A stretch of DNA of 64,000 nucleotides from Chitinophaga niastensis (lineage in GTDB: Bacteria > Bacteroidota > Bacteroidia > Chitinophagales > Chitinophagaceae), in assembly GCF_003014755.1 (NCBI RefSeq), contig NZ_PYAW01000002.1:372001-436000 (forward strand). Direction: 5' to 3'. Below are positions 1-9,381 of the stretch, one piece after another. The notes below the pieces were generated by a model that saw only the letters and a list, made by a program, of their open reading frames with translations, was not told the DNA's origin and did not search any database. The first letter of the stretch is position 1. Every line of letters starts with the position of its first letter. A program made the position numbers and the translations under genes.

Positions 1-299
1 ATTTCAATTTTTTTGAAACGCTGAAAAGCATGGTGAAACCTCCGGACCTGCTGATCTATTTGCAGGCATCCGTTCCTACACTGGTAGCGCAAATTCAGAA
101 GAGAGGAAGAGAATATGAAGAAAATATCCGCCTGGACTACCTCAAACGCCTGAACGAATATTATAACAACTGGATCGAGAAATATAAAGAAGGTCCGTTG
201 CTCATTATTGATATCGATAAAAATAAATTTCCTGAAAGCGACGAAGACCTGGGTGAGATTATCTCCAGGATTGATTCGCAGCTATACGGTCTTTTTTAG
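1..299 (+). CDS. Deoxynucleoside kinase, C-terminal part (5' truncated by window edge)
   Basis: The reading frame is already open at base 3 and continues to a TAG at 297-299, so the gene begins before the window. The visible ~99 residues contain PDLLIYLQAS, then QKRGREYEENI and YLKRLNEYYNNWI. This is the usual arrangement of the deoxyadenosine/deoxyguanosine kinase (dNK) family: a strand leading into the LID arginines (KRGREYE) and the C-terminal helices. The enzyme phosphorylates deoxynucleosides with ATP in the cytoplasmic salvage pathway. The substrate (dA or dG) cannot be told from this part. A strong intrinsic terminator follows 10 bases after the stop. Confidence 0.85.
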   Translation, partial: FNFFETLKSMVKPPDLLIYLQASVPTLVAQIQKRGREYEENIRLDYLKRLNEYYNNWIEKYKEGPLLIIDIDKNKFPESDEDLGEIISRIDSQLYGLF

Positions 300-308
300 C
301 AGATACAA

Positions 309-338
309 AGCCTTCAGCAAACGCTGAAGGCTTTTTTT
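309..338 (+). terminator. Intrinsic terminator of the deoxynucleoside kinase gene
   Basis: A perfect 10-bp stem (AGCCTTCAGC with GCTGAAGGCT), an AAAC loop and a T7 tract follow the stop codon at 299. Confidence 0.9.
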
Positions 339-466
339 ATTTCGTTTATGTTTCATTAACATTTCCCCGATCTCCACTTCCTACATTTGTTATTATTGGT
401 AGCGTTTTGTTGACCCAATCACATCGACTATCAGCCTGATCTTTTATTGTTAAACCCGATCTTCAG

Positions 467-1264
467 ATGAAACAGTACTTGTTGACCTTTGTTGCTATGC
501 TGTTGATAGCTATGCTATCCGCGCAACCCTTCATCGTGCCCATTGGAAGAAACCCGGGCATCGGTACCTATAGTCGTCATTTCCAGGATGTAATGACCGC
601 CTGGACAAACCCCGCCGGGTTATCCTGTTTGCCGCTGCTCACCGCAGGTATTTATGCAGAAAACAGGTTCCTTTTAAAGGCTACTCCGCTGTATGTTGCC
701 ATGATTGCAGTTCCTGTACACACAGGTGCTTTTGGTTTGAGCCTTGCACGCTTTGGCAATACGGCCTATCACCAGCAAAAAATCAGTGCTGCTTACGGGC
801 TCCCCTTAGGACGGAAAATAGGTATCGGACTGCAGCTTAATTATGAGGCAATCGCTGTACAGGGATTCGGTACATCCGGTATGCCCGGCTTTGATGCCGG
901 ATTGTTATGGCATATGAATGAAAAGCTGCACACCGGATTACATGTGCTCCGATCCGCCTATATGCCGGTAGTATACAGTGCCGGCGTGGGTTTTGAAGCC
1001 TCTCCTGATTTTTTACTGACTGCAGAAGTGATGGGTACAGGTACAAATGACATTTATATTAAAGCGGCTACTTATTACAGGATCGTACAGTCGTTGGCGT
1101 TACAGCTGGGTGTGGCTTCCAGACCACCGTATAATAATGCAGCTGTCATCTTTCATGTACATGCCCTGCAAATAGCTGTAGCAGCCAGTTTTCATCCGCA
1201 ATTAGGTATCACGCCTTCAACTACACTCATATGGCAACTATCTTCACAGCCGGTAGCAGAATAA
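467..1264 (+). CDS. Predicted outer-membrane beta-barrel protein (PorV/PorQ-like fold), function unknown
   Basis: 265 residues. A signal peptide (about residues 1-19, MKQYLLTFVAMLLIAMLSAQ) leads into a mature part with alternating hydrophobic strands and many Gly and aromatic residues. The motif TAWTNPAGLS near residue 45 resembles the N-terminal 'NPA' turn of small Bacteroidota barrels such as PorV/PorQ. No catalytic motif is visible. The last 34 bases overlap the start of the next gene in another frame, so the two are very probably co-transcribed and translationally coupled. A role in outer-membrane transport or type IX secretion is only inference from the fold. Confidence 0.7.
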   Translation: MKQYLLTFVAMLLIAMLSAQPFIVPIGRNPGIGTYSRHFQDVMTAWTNPAGLSCLPLLTAGIYAENRFLLKATPLYVAMIAVPVHTGAFGLSLARFGNTAYHQQKISAAYGLPLGRKIGIGLQLNYEAIAVQGFGTSGMPGFDAGLLWHMNEKLHTGLHVLRSAYMPVVYSAGVGFEASPDFLLTAEVMGTGTNDIYIKAATYYRIVQSLALQLGVASRPPYNNAAVIFHVHALQIAVAASFHPQLGITPSTTLIWQLSSQPVAE

Positions 1265-3297
1265 TTTGTTGTGCCCTGTTGTTGTGCATATGCCTGGAAA
1301 CAAAGGCCCGACAGCAGGAGGAGCCGCTGCCGGCTATTATGGAAAGTAACCTGGAAAATGAAACAGCCGGTACGGATGTCGTGTCAGAAGATGATGCGCA
1401 ATGGCAGCGGTTAAATGCATTGGCGCGACATAAAATTCCGCTGAATGTGGCTGATGAAGCCACATTGCAGTCGCTCGGTTTATTAACGCCTTTACAGATC
1501 AGCAGCTTTATGAGCTACCGCCGTTTATTGGGCGATTTGCTCAGTATCTATGAATTGCAGGCCGTGCCTGGCTTTGAGCCGGAAGTGATCCGGCGTATTT
1601 TGCCTTATGTAAGCGTAGGCAACGACCTGGAGCCGCATTATACGCTGCACGATTACCTGTATAAAGGAGATCATGTGTTACTCCTGCGTTATGGGCAACC
1701 ACTGGAAAAGGCCAGGGGATATTTGCACACAGACAGCACCTTACCTTACTACCACGGGAGCCCGGGAAAACTGTTTATGCGTTACCGTTATAGTTTTCCC
1801 CGTTATGCCAGTTGGGGCGTGGTGATGGAAAAAGATGCAGGTGAATCTTTTTTTAAAGGTGCGCAAAAGCAGGGATTTGATTTTTATAGTGCGCATGTTT
1901 TTATAAAAAATTACAGGAAGATAAAAGCCTTCGCCCTGGGCGATTACACGATTAACTTTGGTCAGGGCTTACTCAACTGGCAATCACAAGCTTATGGAAA
2001 AGGAGCAGCGGTGATGCAGATAAAAAGGGAAGGAGAGGTGTTGCGGCCGTATACTTCCGCCGGCGAATTTTATTTTTACAGAGGCGGTGCTATCACACTG
2101 CAGCAGGAAGCCTGGCAATTAACTGCGTTTGCATCATACCGTAAACTGGATGGCAGCGCAGATACCTTAATGGATGAAGTTACTGCTACGTCACTGATCA
2201 GCAGCGGTTATCATCGTACTACCGGTGAAATAGCAAAACGCGGTATCATACAACAGCTGAGTGCCGGCAGTAATATTCGCTACATCGCCCGCCGCTGGCA
2301 GCTTGGCGGCAATGTTATCTATCATCATTTTTTTCCGGTTATTCAAAAAGTAGTGGTGCCCTATAATCAATTTGATTTTAACGGAACGCAGTTACTGGGT
2401 GCCAGTATTGATTATGCAGGTAGCTGGAAAAATGTACATTTATTTGGAGAAGCAGCTGTCAGCAATAATGGTAAACCAGCTATTGTGCAGGGATTGCTCA
2501 CCAGTGTAGCCCCTGCAGTAGATATAGCTATCGTATATCGTTATTACGATATGGCCTATCAGTCGCTGTACGCTAAAGGTTTTGGAGATAGTTACCGCAC
2601 GGCAAACGAAAGTGGTTTTTATACTGCATTCACAGCAAAACTAAATGCCCGTCTGAGGCTGGATGCATATGCAGATATTTTTCATTTCCCCTGGCTGAAA
2701 TACCGTACCAATGCACCGGCAGACGGAAAAGAATTTTTTTTGCAAAGCACTTATTCACCAAACAAAAAAACAACTGTATTGCTGCGATACAATTATCGTC
2801 AAAGCAGTGAAAATACATTGTTGCCGGAAAATCCTGTAAAAGTATTGATGCCGGTATCGTTAACGCATATACGAATACAGTGGAGTTTACAGGTAAATAA
2901 GCAGTTCGGCGCTAAAACAAGGTTGGAATACAGCAGGTCCCGGAAAGTAGCAGGGGTGCAGTATGGCTGGATGATATACCAGGATGTGAATTACCGGTTT
3001 AAGCGTATACCCTTTACCGTGAATGGCCGAATTGCCTGTTTCCGGACCGGTGGTTATGATGCGCGTATCTATGCGTATGAAAGTAGTGTGTTGTATGAAA
3101 ATTCAGTAGCGCAGTTGTATGGCAGTGGATGGCAGTATTTTGCAAATATAAAATGGAAAGTGAATCACCGGCTTTCTTGCTGGCTTCGTGTGCATCAGAC
3201 ACTTTATACAGGTGTAAAGCATATTGGAAGCGGGGCTGAGGCTATTGATGGGAATAGAAAAACGCTATTTCAGTTGCAGGTACAACATTTTTTTTAA
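1231..3297 (+). CDS. Helix-hairpin-helix domain outer-membrane protein
   Basis: 688 residues. After an N-terminal signal-like stretch (about 1-25) there is a ComEA-like helix-hairpin-helix segment (about residues 67-120: IPLNVADEATLQSLGLL, then LLSIYELQAVPGFEPEVI). From about residue 140 to the end the sequence is rich in aromatic, Gly and polar residues in alternating pattern and ends in QVQHFF, as expected for an outer-membrane barrel with a terminal aromatic. The combination of a periplasmic HhH module and a barrel is a recurrent Bacteroidota architecture. HhH modules usually bind DNA, so a DNA-uptake role is possible but not shown. The start ATG at 1231 lies inside the upstream gene (34-base overlap). 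Confidence 0.75.
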   Translation: MATIFTAGSRIICCALLLCICLETKARQQEEPLPAIMESNLENETAGTDVVSEDDAQWQRLNALARHKIPLNVADEATLQSLGLLTPLQISSFMSYRRLLGDLLSIYELQAVPGFEPEVIRRILPYVSVGNDLEPHYTLHDYLYKGDHVLLLRYGQPLEKARGYLHTDSTLPYYHGSPGKLFMRYRYSFPRYASWGVVMEKDAGESFFKGAQKQGFDFYSAHVFIKNYRKIKAFALGDYTINFGQGLLNWQSQAYGKGAAVMQIKREGEVLRPYTSAGEFYFYRGGAITLQQEAWQLTAFASYRKLDGSADTLMDEVTATSLISSGYHRTTGEIAKRGIIQQLSAGSNIRYIARRWQLGGNVIYHHFFPVIQKVVVPYNQFDFNGTQLLGASIDYAGSWKNVHLFGEAAVSNNGKPAIVQGLLTSVAPAVDIAIVYRYYDMAYQSLYAKGFGDSYRTANESGFYTAFTAKLNARLRLDAYADIFHFPWLKYRTNAPADGKEFFLQSTYSPNKKTTVLLRYNYRQSSENTLLPENPVKVLMPVSLTHIRIQWSLQVNKQFGAKTRLEYSRSRKVAGVQYGWMIYQDVNYRFKRIPFTVNGRIACFRTGGYDARIYAYESSVLYENSVAQLYGSGWQYFANIKWKVNHRLSCWLRVHQTLYTGVKHIGSGAEAIDGNRKTLFQLQVQHFF

Positions 3298-3444
3298 GGG
3301 AATTATGCAATTAAACTTTACAAGTGATTATTATTTTAAAAATTAAAATGTTGATTGTCACTTGATTGATTCTTAAATGCAACATCCTGTTAAAATAATG
3401 TTAAGCGGAAATGATTTAGCATTCTTTTTTTTTCTAACTTGTGG

Positions 3445-3726
3445 TTATCAACCGAAATCTAAATTTATATTGCTTTATGAGGGAGTCGCTTCTACAAGGC
3501 CATGAGCCTGGGATGTTGGCCCGAAAACCCGCTAATGATTTTTTACAAGGAATAGTTTTTATTGTTAGTACTGCTTGTATAGCGTAAGTGCTGACTCAAT
3601 CAGTATTTAATTTTACCAGACCCTGGTTGCTGATATTATTTGCCAATTGAATGATGTAGACAGCCGACAGTTGCCTATTGATGATTAGCCTGATTTGTTA
3701 CTAAAATAAATTTATTATTTCTTCTA
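3445..3726 (+). pseudogene. Highly decayed relic of a susC 5' end (copy A)
   Basis: The leader CAACCGAAATCTAAATTT followed by an ATG at 3477 resembles the leader directly before the intact susC (CAACCAAAATCTGAAACTTTT then ATG at 4049). Downstream, GCTTCTAC...GCCATGAGCCTGGGATG can be aligned with GCTACTCC...GCCATGCCTATGG of susC. No open frame survives. The match is weaker than in copy B, so this could be chance plus low complexity. Confidence 0.4.
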
Positions 3727-3990
3727 CCGAAACCTGAATTTGTTTATGAAAAAAGAGTTACTCCTTTTTGCCATGCTTCCTGATGTGGTAACCTAGTGCC
3801 AGGATTGATTCTAACAGCGGAAGGTTACACGCGCTGTAAATGAATGATCATTATATGTTTTTATTGTTTGTATCATACGTGTGCTGGAGCTAATGTTAGT
3901 AATCCAAACAATATTGCTGTGCCATAAATTTCGCGGGCTATATCAACAGTAGAAGATAGCGCAATACACCTGCCTGTCAATACTGAACTA
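3727..3990 (+). pseudogene. Relic of a susC 5' end (copy B)
   Basis: The ATG at 3746 begins MKKELLLFAM and then breaks at a TAG (3794-3796). The intact SusC at 4049 begins MKKVLLLFAM. The DNA match continues beyond the break: AGCGGAAGGTTACACGCGCTGTAAA against AGCGGCAGGTTACAGGCACTGTAAA of susC, and GCTAATG at similar distance from the ATG (about 143 and 155 bases). The leader (ACCGAAACCTGAATTTG) also resembles the one at susC. I read this as a truncated tandem duplicate that has decayed. Confidence 0.65.
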
Positions 3991-4048
3991 TGCATATTAG
4001 CGTAACTAATTTTTATTTATTTTTTTTCAACCAAAATCTGAAACTTTT

Positions 4049-7000
4049 ATGAAAAAGGTGCTACTCCTTTTTGCCATGCCTATGGCAGTTGTCAGCCTTG
4101 CCTACTCGCAGCAGCGGCAGGTTACAGGCACTGTAAAGGGAAGTGACGGCAACACAATCTCGTTTGCCACCATTCAAATCAAGGGAACCTCTACAGGTAC
4201 CACCGCTAATGCCAGCGGCTTTTTTCAACTGGGTATTCCTGGCGACAAAACTATTCTTATAGTGAGAAGTGTTGGGTACAAAACCCAGGAAATTAGTGTA
4301 GGAGGTAATTCCACGCTGTCGGTATTACTTGTTTCAGATAATACGAATCTGCAGGAAGTAGTAGTAACGGGGTTAGGTTTATCAAGAGAAAAGAAAACTG
4401 TTGGTTATGCCACTACTAATTTTGCGACAGAGCAAATTAACAGAGTAGCGCCTGTGAGTATGATGGATGGCTTGTCCGGTAAAATTGCCGGAGCAGAAAT
4501 ATCTACTACCAGCGGTGCTCCCGGAGCTTCCAATAAGGTTATCCTTCGTGGTTATTCTTCTCTGCAGGGAAGCAACCAGCCATTGTATGTAGTGGATGGC
4601 GTACCGTTGAATAATGATCGTCCCGGATCCACAGACATCAAAGGATCTAATGTCATGGGTGGCTATGATTTTGGTAACAATGCCAATGATATCAATCCCA
4701 ATGATATAGAAGCTATCAGCATACTGAAAGGAGCCGCTGCTACCGCTATCTATGGTTCCAGGGCTGCGAGTGGTGTGGTATTGATTACTACAAAGAAAGG
4801 TAAAAGTGGTAAACTGAAAGTTGATGTGGCATCTTCTGCTAACTATTCTAAAGTAGGAATGCTGCCTACTATGCAGGATCAATTTGGTCAGGGCTGGGGT
4901 GGAACTTTCATCCTCTCAGAAAATGGCAGCTGGGGTCCGCGTTTAACTGGTGAAGACAAGAAATGGGGTTCCATCGTAAATGGAGAGCAGCAATCAAAGC
5001 CATTTTCTTTTGTGAAAAATAATGTGCGCAACTATTTTACTACAGGAAAAGAGTATAATAACACTGTTTCTGTGAGTGGTGGCAATGAAACCTCCACCTT
5101 CCTGCTTTCTTATGGAAATGTTTATAGCGATGGCGTATTACCAACAGATGCAGATTCGTATAAACGTAATACTTTCTCTGTAAGGGCTACTACAAAGTAT
5201 AATAAATTTTCTGCTTCCGCGTCTTTCAACTACGTAAATAAAGTTGCAAAAGCAGCGTCTACCCGCAGTGAGGCCGGATTGGGATCTTCATTGTTTGAAG
5301 ATATCATACAGATCCCGGTAGATATGGATATCTCTAAATTCAAGGATTACAAAGGGAAGTTTTATAATGTAGATAACTATTTTACACCGTATGCGGAAAA
5401 CCCTTATTACTCGCTTTATGAAAACGGTAATAATCTTAGAAGCAATCGTGTATTTGGTAATATTGGTTTAAAATATGCTATCAATGATTGGTTAAATGCA
5501 GAATGGCGTGTTGGTGCAGACATCACCAATAGTGGTTCTAAAACCTACAAAGCTAAAAACAGACCTAGCGCCGGAAGCTGGAATGATGGTGCGAACGTAG
5601 AAGGTCAGACAAGACAGGAAGATGTAGGCTATGTACGTGAGAATAGCGATTACAGGGGAGAGTACAACTCCGACCTTATGCTCACCTTAAATAAAAAATT
5701 AAATGCTGATTTTACCCTTGACGGAGTAGCAGGTTTTAACTTAAACCAACGTGAAGGAAAAATATTTAATTCTTCGGTGAAAGGACTGACCATCCCGGGA
5801 TTCTACGTTATCTCCAATTCCCCTAACACACCAATTTCAAGCACACAGGAATTTGTCCGCAGATTATACGGACTTTATGCACAGGCTACATTCGGCTTTC
5901 GGGAGTACCTGTTCGTAACCTTAAATGCACGTAACGACTGGTCCTCTACCTTGCCAGATAAAAGTAATAGCTACTTCTATCCGGCGGTGAATGCTGCATT
6001 TATTTTATCTCAGGCACTGAAATTGGATCCAAGTGTGATTTCTTATGCCAAACTACGCGCCAGCTGGGGCAAAACGGGTAATGATGCATTACCGTACCTG
6101 ACCAAAACAGTGCTGAATACCGGACAAGTTGTAAGAATTCCTTTTGGAACATTGGATTTCCCTTTTAATGGTATACCCGGGTATACTGTAGGGGATAATA
6201 TTGGTAATCCTGATCTCAAACCTGAAATCAGTTCTGAATATGAAGTAGGGGGTGAATTAAAACTTTTCCATAACAGATTGGGTTTTGATGTGGCATTCTA
6301 CAACAAACTAACCAACGGTCAGATCCTGGCGGTGCCTATTACACCCAGCTCTGGTTATTCAAGCATTACCCAGAATTTTGGTAAAGTAAGAAACAAAGGA
6401 ATAGAGCTCTCTGCTATGGTAGTACCGGTTGAAACAACCAATTTTTCCTGGAATATCAACTATACGTTTGCACGTAACAAAAACATTGTAGAAGAATTAC
6501 CGGCAGGTTTAGACCAGGTGGTATTGAATAGTGTTTATGATGCAAAATTTGTAGCCCGCAAAGGACAACCATTAGGTGTTTTTTATGCACCGGTAGCTGC
6601 TACTACACCAGATGGGAAAACAATTGTGGATGCAAAAGGGTTGCCGATAGCAGCACAGACTGACGGCTACTATGGCACATCACAACGCGATTTTACGATG
6701 GGCCTTGTGAATACTTTCCGATATAAAGATTTCACACTGGGCTTTTCTATTGACTGGAGAAAAGGGGGAGTATTTTATTCCGGTACTGCTGATCTTACTT
6801 ATTTCGTAGGAAACGCTTATCAAACCACCTTTAATGACAGAAGAGCTTTTGTGATACCCAACTCTGTTCAGCAGATAGGTACAGATGCGCAGGCTAAACC
6901 CGTTTATGGAGAAAATACGATCCCGATAACAGATGATAATTATGATGCTTATTGGTATCACACTACCAACAAGGGAGATGCTTACAAACAAAGGATCATC

Positions 7001-7255
7001 GATAAAACTTTCCTGAAACTTCGTGATATCACGCTTTCATATAATCTGCCAACTTCTGCAGCCAGAAGGATTGCCGCCAATAACCTCTCGCTTACTGTAT
7101 TTGCACGCAATCTTTTTATATGGACGCCATCAGGCAATACTTTCATTGATCCGGAAGTATCCAACTATGGTAATGATCTGAACAGTGAATTGGGTGAATT
7201 CAGGTCCATGCCTAGTACTAAATCCTATGGTGTTTCCCTGAAGGTATCATTCTAA
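4049..7255 (+). CDS. SusC/RagA family TonB-linked outer-membrane transporter
   Basis: 1068 residues. Signal peptide (1-20, ending AYSQ), a CarboxypepD_reg-like domain (about 24-105, QVTGTVKGSDGNTISFATIQ), the TonB plug (about 115-240, with VVVTGLGLSREKKTVGYA and LRGYSSLQGSNQPLYVVDGV), then the 22-strand barrel ending YGVSLKVSF with a C-terminal Phe. Transports a large ligand across the outer membrane with its SusD partner encoded 20 bases downstream. There is no N-terminal STN domain, which fits the absence of an ECF sigma/FecR pair here. The ligand cannot be read from the sequence. Decayed copies of its own 5' end lie upstream. Confidence 0.95.
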   Translation: MKKVLLLFAMPMAVVSLAYSQQRQVTGTVKGSDGNTISFATIQIKGTSTGTTANASGFFQLGIPGDKTILIVRSVGYKTQEISVGGNSTLSVLLVSDNTNLQEVVVTGLGLSREKKTVGYATTNFATEQINRVAPVSMMDGLSGKIAGAEISTTSGAPGASNKVILRGYSSLQGSNQPLYVVDGVPLNNDRPGSTDIKGSNVMGGYDFGNNANDINPNDIEAISILKGAAATAIYGSRAASGVVLITTKKGKSGKLKVDVASSANYSKVGMLPTMQDQFGQGWGGTFILSENGSWGPRLTGEDKKWGSIVNGEQQSKPFSFVKNNVRNYFTTGKEYNNTVSVSGGNETSTFLLSYGNVYSDGVLPTDADSYKRNTFSVRATTKYNKFSASASFNYVNKVAKAASTRSEAGLGSSLFEDIIQIPVDMDISKFKDYKGKFYNVDNYFTPYAENPYYSLYENGNNLRSNRVFGNIGLKYAINDWLNAEWRVGADITNSGSKTYKAKNRPSAGSWNDGANVEGQTRQEDVGYVRENSDYRGEYNSDLMLTLNKKLNADFTLDGVAGFNLNQREGKIFNSSVKGLTIPGFYVISNSPNTPISSTQEFVRRLYGLYAQATFGFREYLFVTLNARNDWSSTLPDKSNSYFYPAVNAAFILSQALKLDPSVISYAKLRASWGKTGNDALPYLTKTVLNTGQVVRIPFGTLDFPFNGIPGYTVGDNIGNPDLKPEISSEYEVGGELKLFHNRLGFDVAFYNKLTNGQILAVPITPSSGYSSITQNFGKVRNKGIELSAMVVPVETTNFSWNINYTFARNKNIVEELPAGLDQVVLNSVYDAKFVARKGQPLGVFYAPVAATTPDGKTIVDAKGLPIAAQTDGYYGTSQRDFTMGLVNTFRYKDFTLGFSIDWRKGGVFYSGTADLTYFVGNAYQTTFNDRRAFVIPNSVQQIGTDAQAKPVYGENTIPITDDNYDAYWYHTTNKGDAYKQRIIDKTFLKLRDITLSYNLPTSAARRIAANNLSLTVFARNLFIWTPSGNTFIDPEVSNYGNDLNSELGEFRSMPSTKSYGVSLKVSF

Positions 7256-7275
7256 TCTTCTAAATTTTTGATATC

Positions 7276-8766
7276 ATGAAAACGAACAGTAATAAATATA
7301 TACTTATCATTCTTTCAGTGGTAGCTGTTTTTAGCTTCTCCTGTAAAAAAGCACTGGATATAAACGAAGATCCCAATAACGCACCGTTGGATAAAGCCAC
7401 ACCTTACGTATTGTTTCCTCCTGCAACCTTGTCTACTGTAGGCCGCATTGGTACTGATGGAGCGGTAATAGGTGGTATCTGGGGACAATACTGGACACAG
7501 AGTAATGCTTCCAACCAGTATAAAACAATTGATGCCTATAATATTCAGCGCGGAGATTACAATGACTTGTATACACAGTTGTTCTCCGGTGCACTGCAGG
7601 ATTATAGCCTGATGTTGAAGTTGTGTGACAGTTTACACGATAATAACTTCGGCCTGATGGGAACGGTTATGAAAGCCTATACTTACCAGGTATTGGTAGA
7701 TCTCTATGATCAGGTGCCTTATAAGGAAGCATTTGGAGGACTGAATCAGCTACAACCCAAATTTGATGACGGCTACAGTATCTACGAGTGGCTGCTGGCT
7801 GATTTGAATAAAGCATTGGCAAAAGACCTGACAGTACCTATTTTAGCGGAAAACCAGCCGCTTGATATGGTCTATCGGGGCGATATGACCAAATGGGTGA
7901 AGTTCGCCAATACCCTGAAGTTAAAAATGTACCTGCGTATGGTCAACGCAAAACCAGCGGAGGCAACAGATAGTATCAAAAGCCTGATTAGTAGCGGAGC
8001 AGCCTTTCTTACAGACGTGGACGCTTCGGTAAGTAATTTTAAAAATGCCCCGGGTCAGGATAATCCTTTGTATGAATCCAATATAAGGGATCTGAATACT
8101 ACTACAAACATCCGTGCCAGCAATACCATGCTGCTATGGTTGCAGAAAAATAAAGATACCCGGATACCGAAAATTTTTAGAGCCGGATCCGGATCAGGCG
8201 GTGTTTATTATGGTATTAACCAGGGAGATTATACCAGTATCTCACAAACCTATAACGTAGCGGCCACTTACAGACAATCGCCGTTAGATACTGTCTACAT
8301 TATATCCAGGGCAGAAACTTATTTCATGCTGGCAGAAGTAAATGAACGCTATTATGCAGGCGCAAATGCCAAGGCGATGTATGACAATGGTGTGTTGGCG
8401 GCCTTTCAGCAACTTAAACTGAATGGCTCCGCTTTCATTGCTGCCGGGGGTGCTTATGAATATCCATCAGGCGGCACTTTCGACAAAAAACTGGAAGCCA
8501 TCATTACACAAAAGTGGGCCTCTTTCCCAGGATGTCATGCGCTGGAAGGTTATCTGGAACAAAACAGGACCGGCTACCCTAAATTTAGCCCGGTATATTC
8601 TACTGATCCTGCTTATGTGCCTGGTCAGTGGGTGTATTCCCGCAACGGCGTTACCGGTGCAGGTAAGTTCCCCAAAAGGATGGTTTTCCCGGATGTAGAA
8701 AGAAGTCGCAATAAGAACACACCGGCGGAAGTTCCTATTTATCAGAAAGTTTGGTGGTCTTTATAA
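7276..8766 (+). CDS. SusD/RagB-like surface lipoprotein (SusD-like 2 type)
   Basis: 496 residues. A lipoprotein signal ends FSFSC (Cys about 23), followed by KKALDINEDPNNAPLDKATP, which is typical of the SusD-like_2 branch. Two helix-rich TPR-like parts are seen: YTYQVLVDLYDQVPYKEAF near 135 and the C-terminal RAETYFMLAEVNERYYAG near 350, the usual SusD positions. It caps the SusC barrel of 4049-7255 and captures substrate at the cell surface. It starts 20 bases after the susC stop, so one operon is likely. Confidence 0.92.
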   Translation: MKTNSNKYILIILSVVAVFSFSCKKALDINEDPNNAPLDKATPYVLFPPATLSTVGRIGTDGAVIGGIWGQYWTQSNASNQYKTIDAYNIQRGDYNDLYTQLFSGALQDYSLMLKLCDSLHDNNFGLMGTVMKAYTYQVLVDLYDQVPYKEAFGGLNQLQPKFDDGYSIYEWLLADLNKALAKDLTVPILAENQPLDMVYRGDMTKWVKFANTLKLKMYLRMVNAKPAEATDSIKSLISSGAAFLTDVDASVSNFKNAPGQDNPLYESNIRDLNTTTNIRASNTMLLWLQKNKDTRIPKIFRAGSGSGGVYYGINQGDYTSISQTYNVAATYRQSPLDTVYIISRAETYFMLAEVNERYYAGANAKAMYDNGVLAAFQQLKLNGSAFIAAGGAYEYPSGGTFDKKLEAIITQKWASFPGCHALEGYLEQNRTGYPKFSPVYSTDPAYVPGQWVYSRNGVTGAGKFPKRMVFPDVERSRNKNTPAEVPIYQKVWWSL

Positions 8767-8792
8767 TGTAAACGGACTTAAAATTATTTGCT

Positions 8793-9299
8793 ATGATAAC
8801 AATAATGCATAAACGATATCTCACAGGAATATTAATGGCAGCTGCTTTCGTCTTCTCTTTTTCTTCCTGCAAAAAAGAATTGCCTGTAGTTGGAAATACA
8901 GCTGTAGTAAAGATGGCAGGTACCTGGTGGGTAACCATGAGCCTGAATGGTGCGCCACAATTGGCAGGGAAACATGCTAAAATAAATACCTTTAATGCTA
9001 CTGCTGATGACGGAAAAGAATTGTGGATACAGGATACAGGTGATCTGGGCTTCGGTTTCCAATCCAAGGCAAATGTAAACCTGGCTGATCTTACTTTTAC
9101 GGCTACCAATGCAAAGGATGTTAACAGTGCTGCTACTGTTACTATTACTGCTGGTAAGGTTTTCACCGGGCAGGGTAAGTCAAAGGGAGGACATGTAACA
9201 GACAGTATCTACATGGAATTGCAGATATCTTCTAACCCTGGAAATAAGTATGTGGTGTCCGGTATTTTGCGTACAAAATTTGATGAAGACGACTACTAA
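8793..9299 (+). CDS. Lipid-binding-like lipoprotein of the SusCD operon (PF12888-type)
   Basis: 168 residues. A lipoprotein signal ends FSSCKK (Cys about 26). The body begins VKMAGTWWVTMSLNG and continues with short beta strands (TFNATADDGKELWIQDTG, GFGFQSKANVNLADLTFT), the pattern of the small calycin-like 'lipid-binding putative hydrolase' lipoproteins that follow SusCD pairs in Bacteroidota. An alternative start is the ATG at 8805, four codons in, which would give a more usual signal peptide. It lies 26 bases after susD and before a terminator, so it is the last gene of this operon. A role in binding the imported ligand is inference. Confidence 0.7.
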   Translation: MITIMHKRYLTGILMAAAFVFSFSSCKKELPVVGNTAVVKMAGTWWVTMSLNGAPQLAGKHAKINTFNATADDGKELWIQDTGDLGFGFQSKANVNLADLTFTATNAKDVNSAATVTITAGKVFTGQGKSKGGHVTDSIYMELQISSNPGNKYVVSGILRTKFDEDDY

Positions 9300-9321
9300 T
9301 TTCATTTAATATCCTGTTTCT

Positions 9322-9354
9322 AAAAAAAGAGGGCTCATTTGAGCCCTCTTTTTC
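9322..9354 (+). terminator. Intrinsic terminator of the susC-susD-lipoprotein operon
   Basis: A perfect stem of AAAGAGGGCTCA with TGAGCCCTCTTT around a TT loop, followed by T-rich sequence. The T tract runs into a TATTTTTG (9355-9362), a -7 element candidate for the next gene. Confidence 0.85.
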
Positions 9355-9381
9355 TATTTTTGTACCGTTAAATCATATAAC

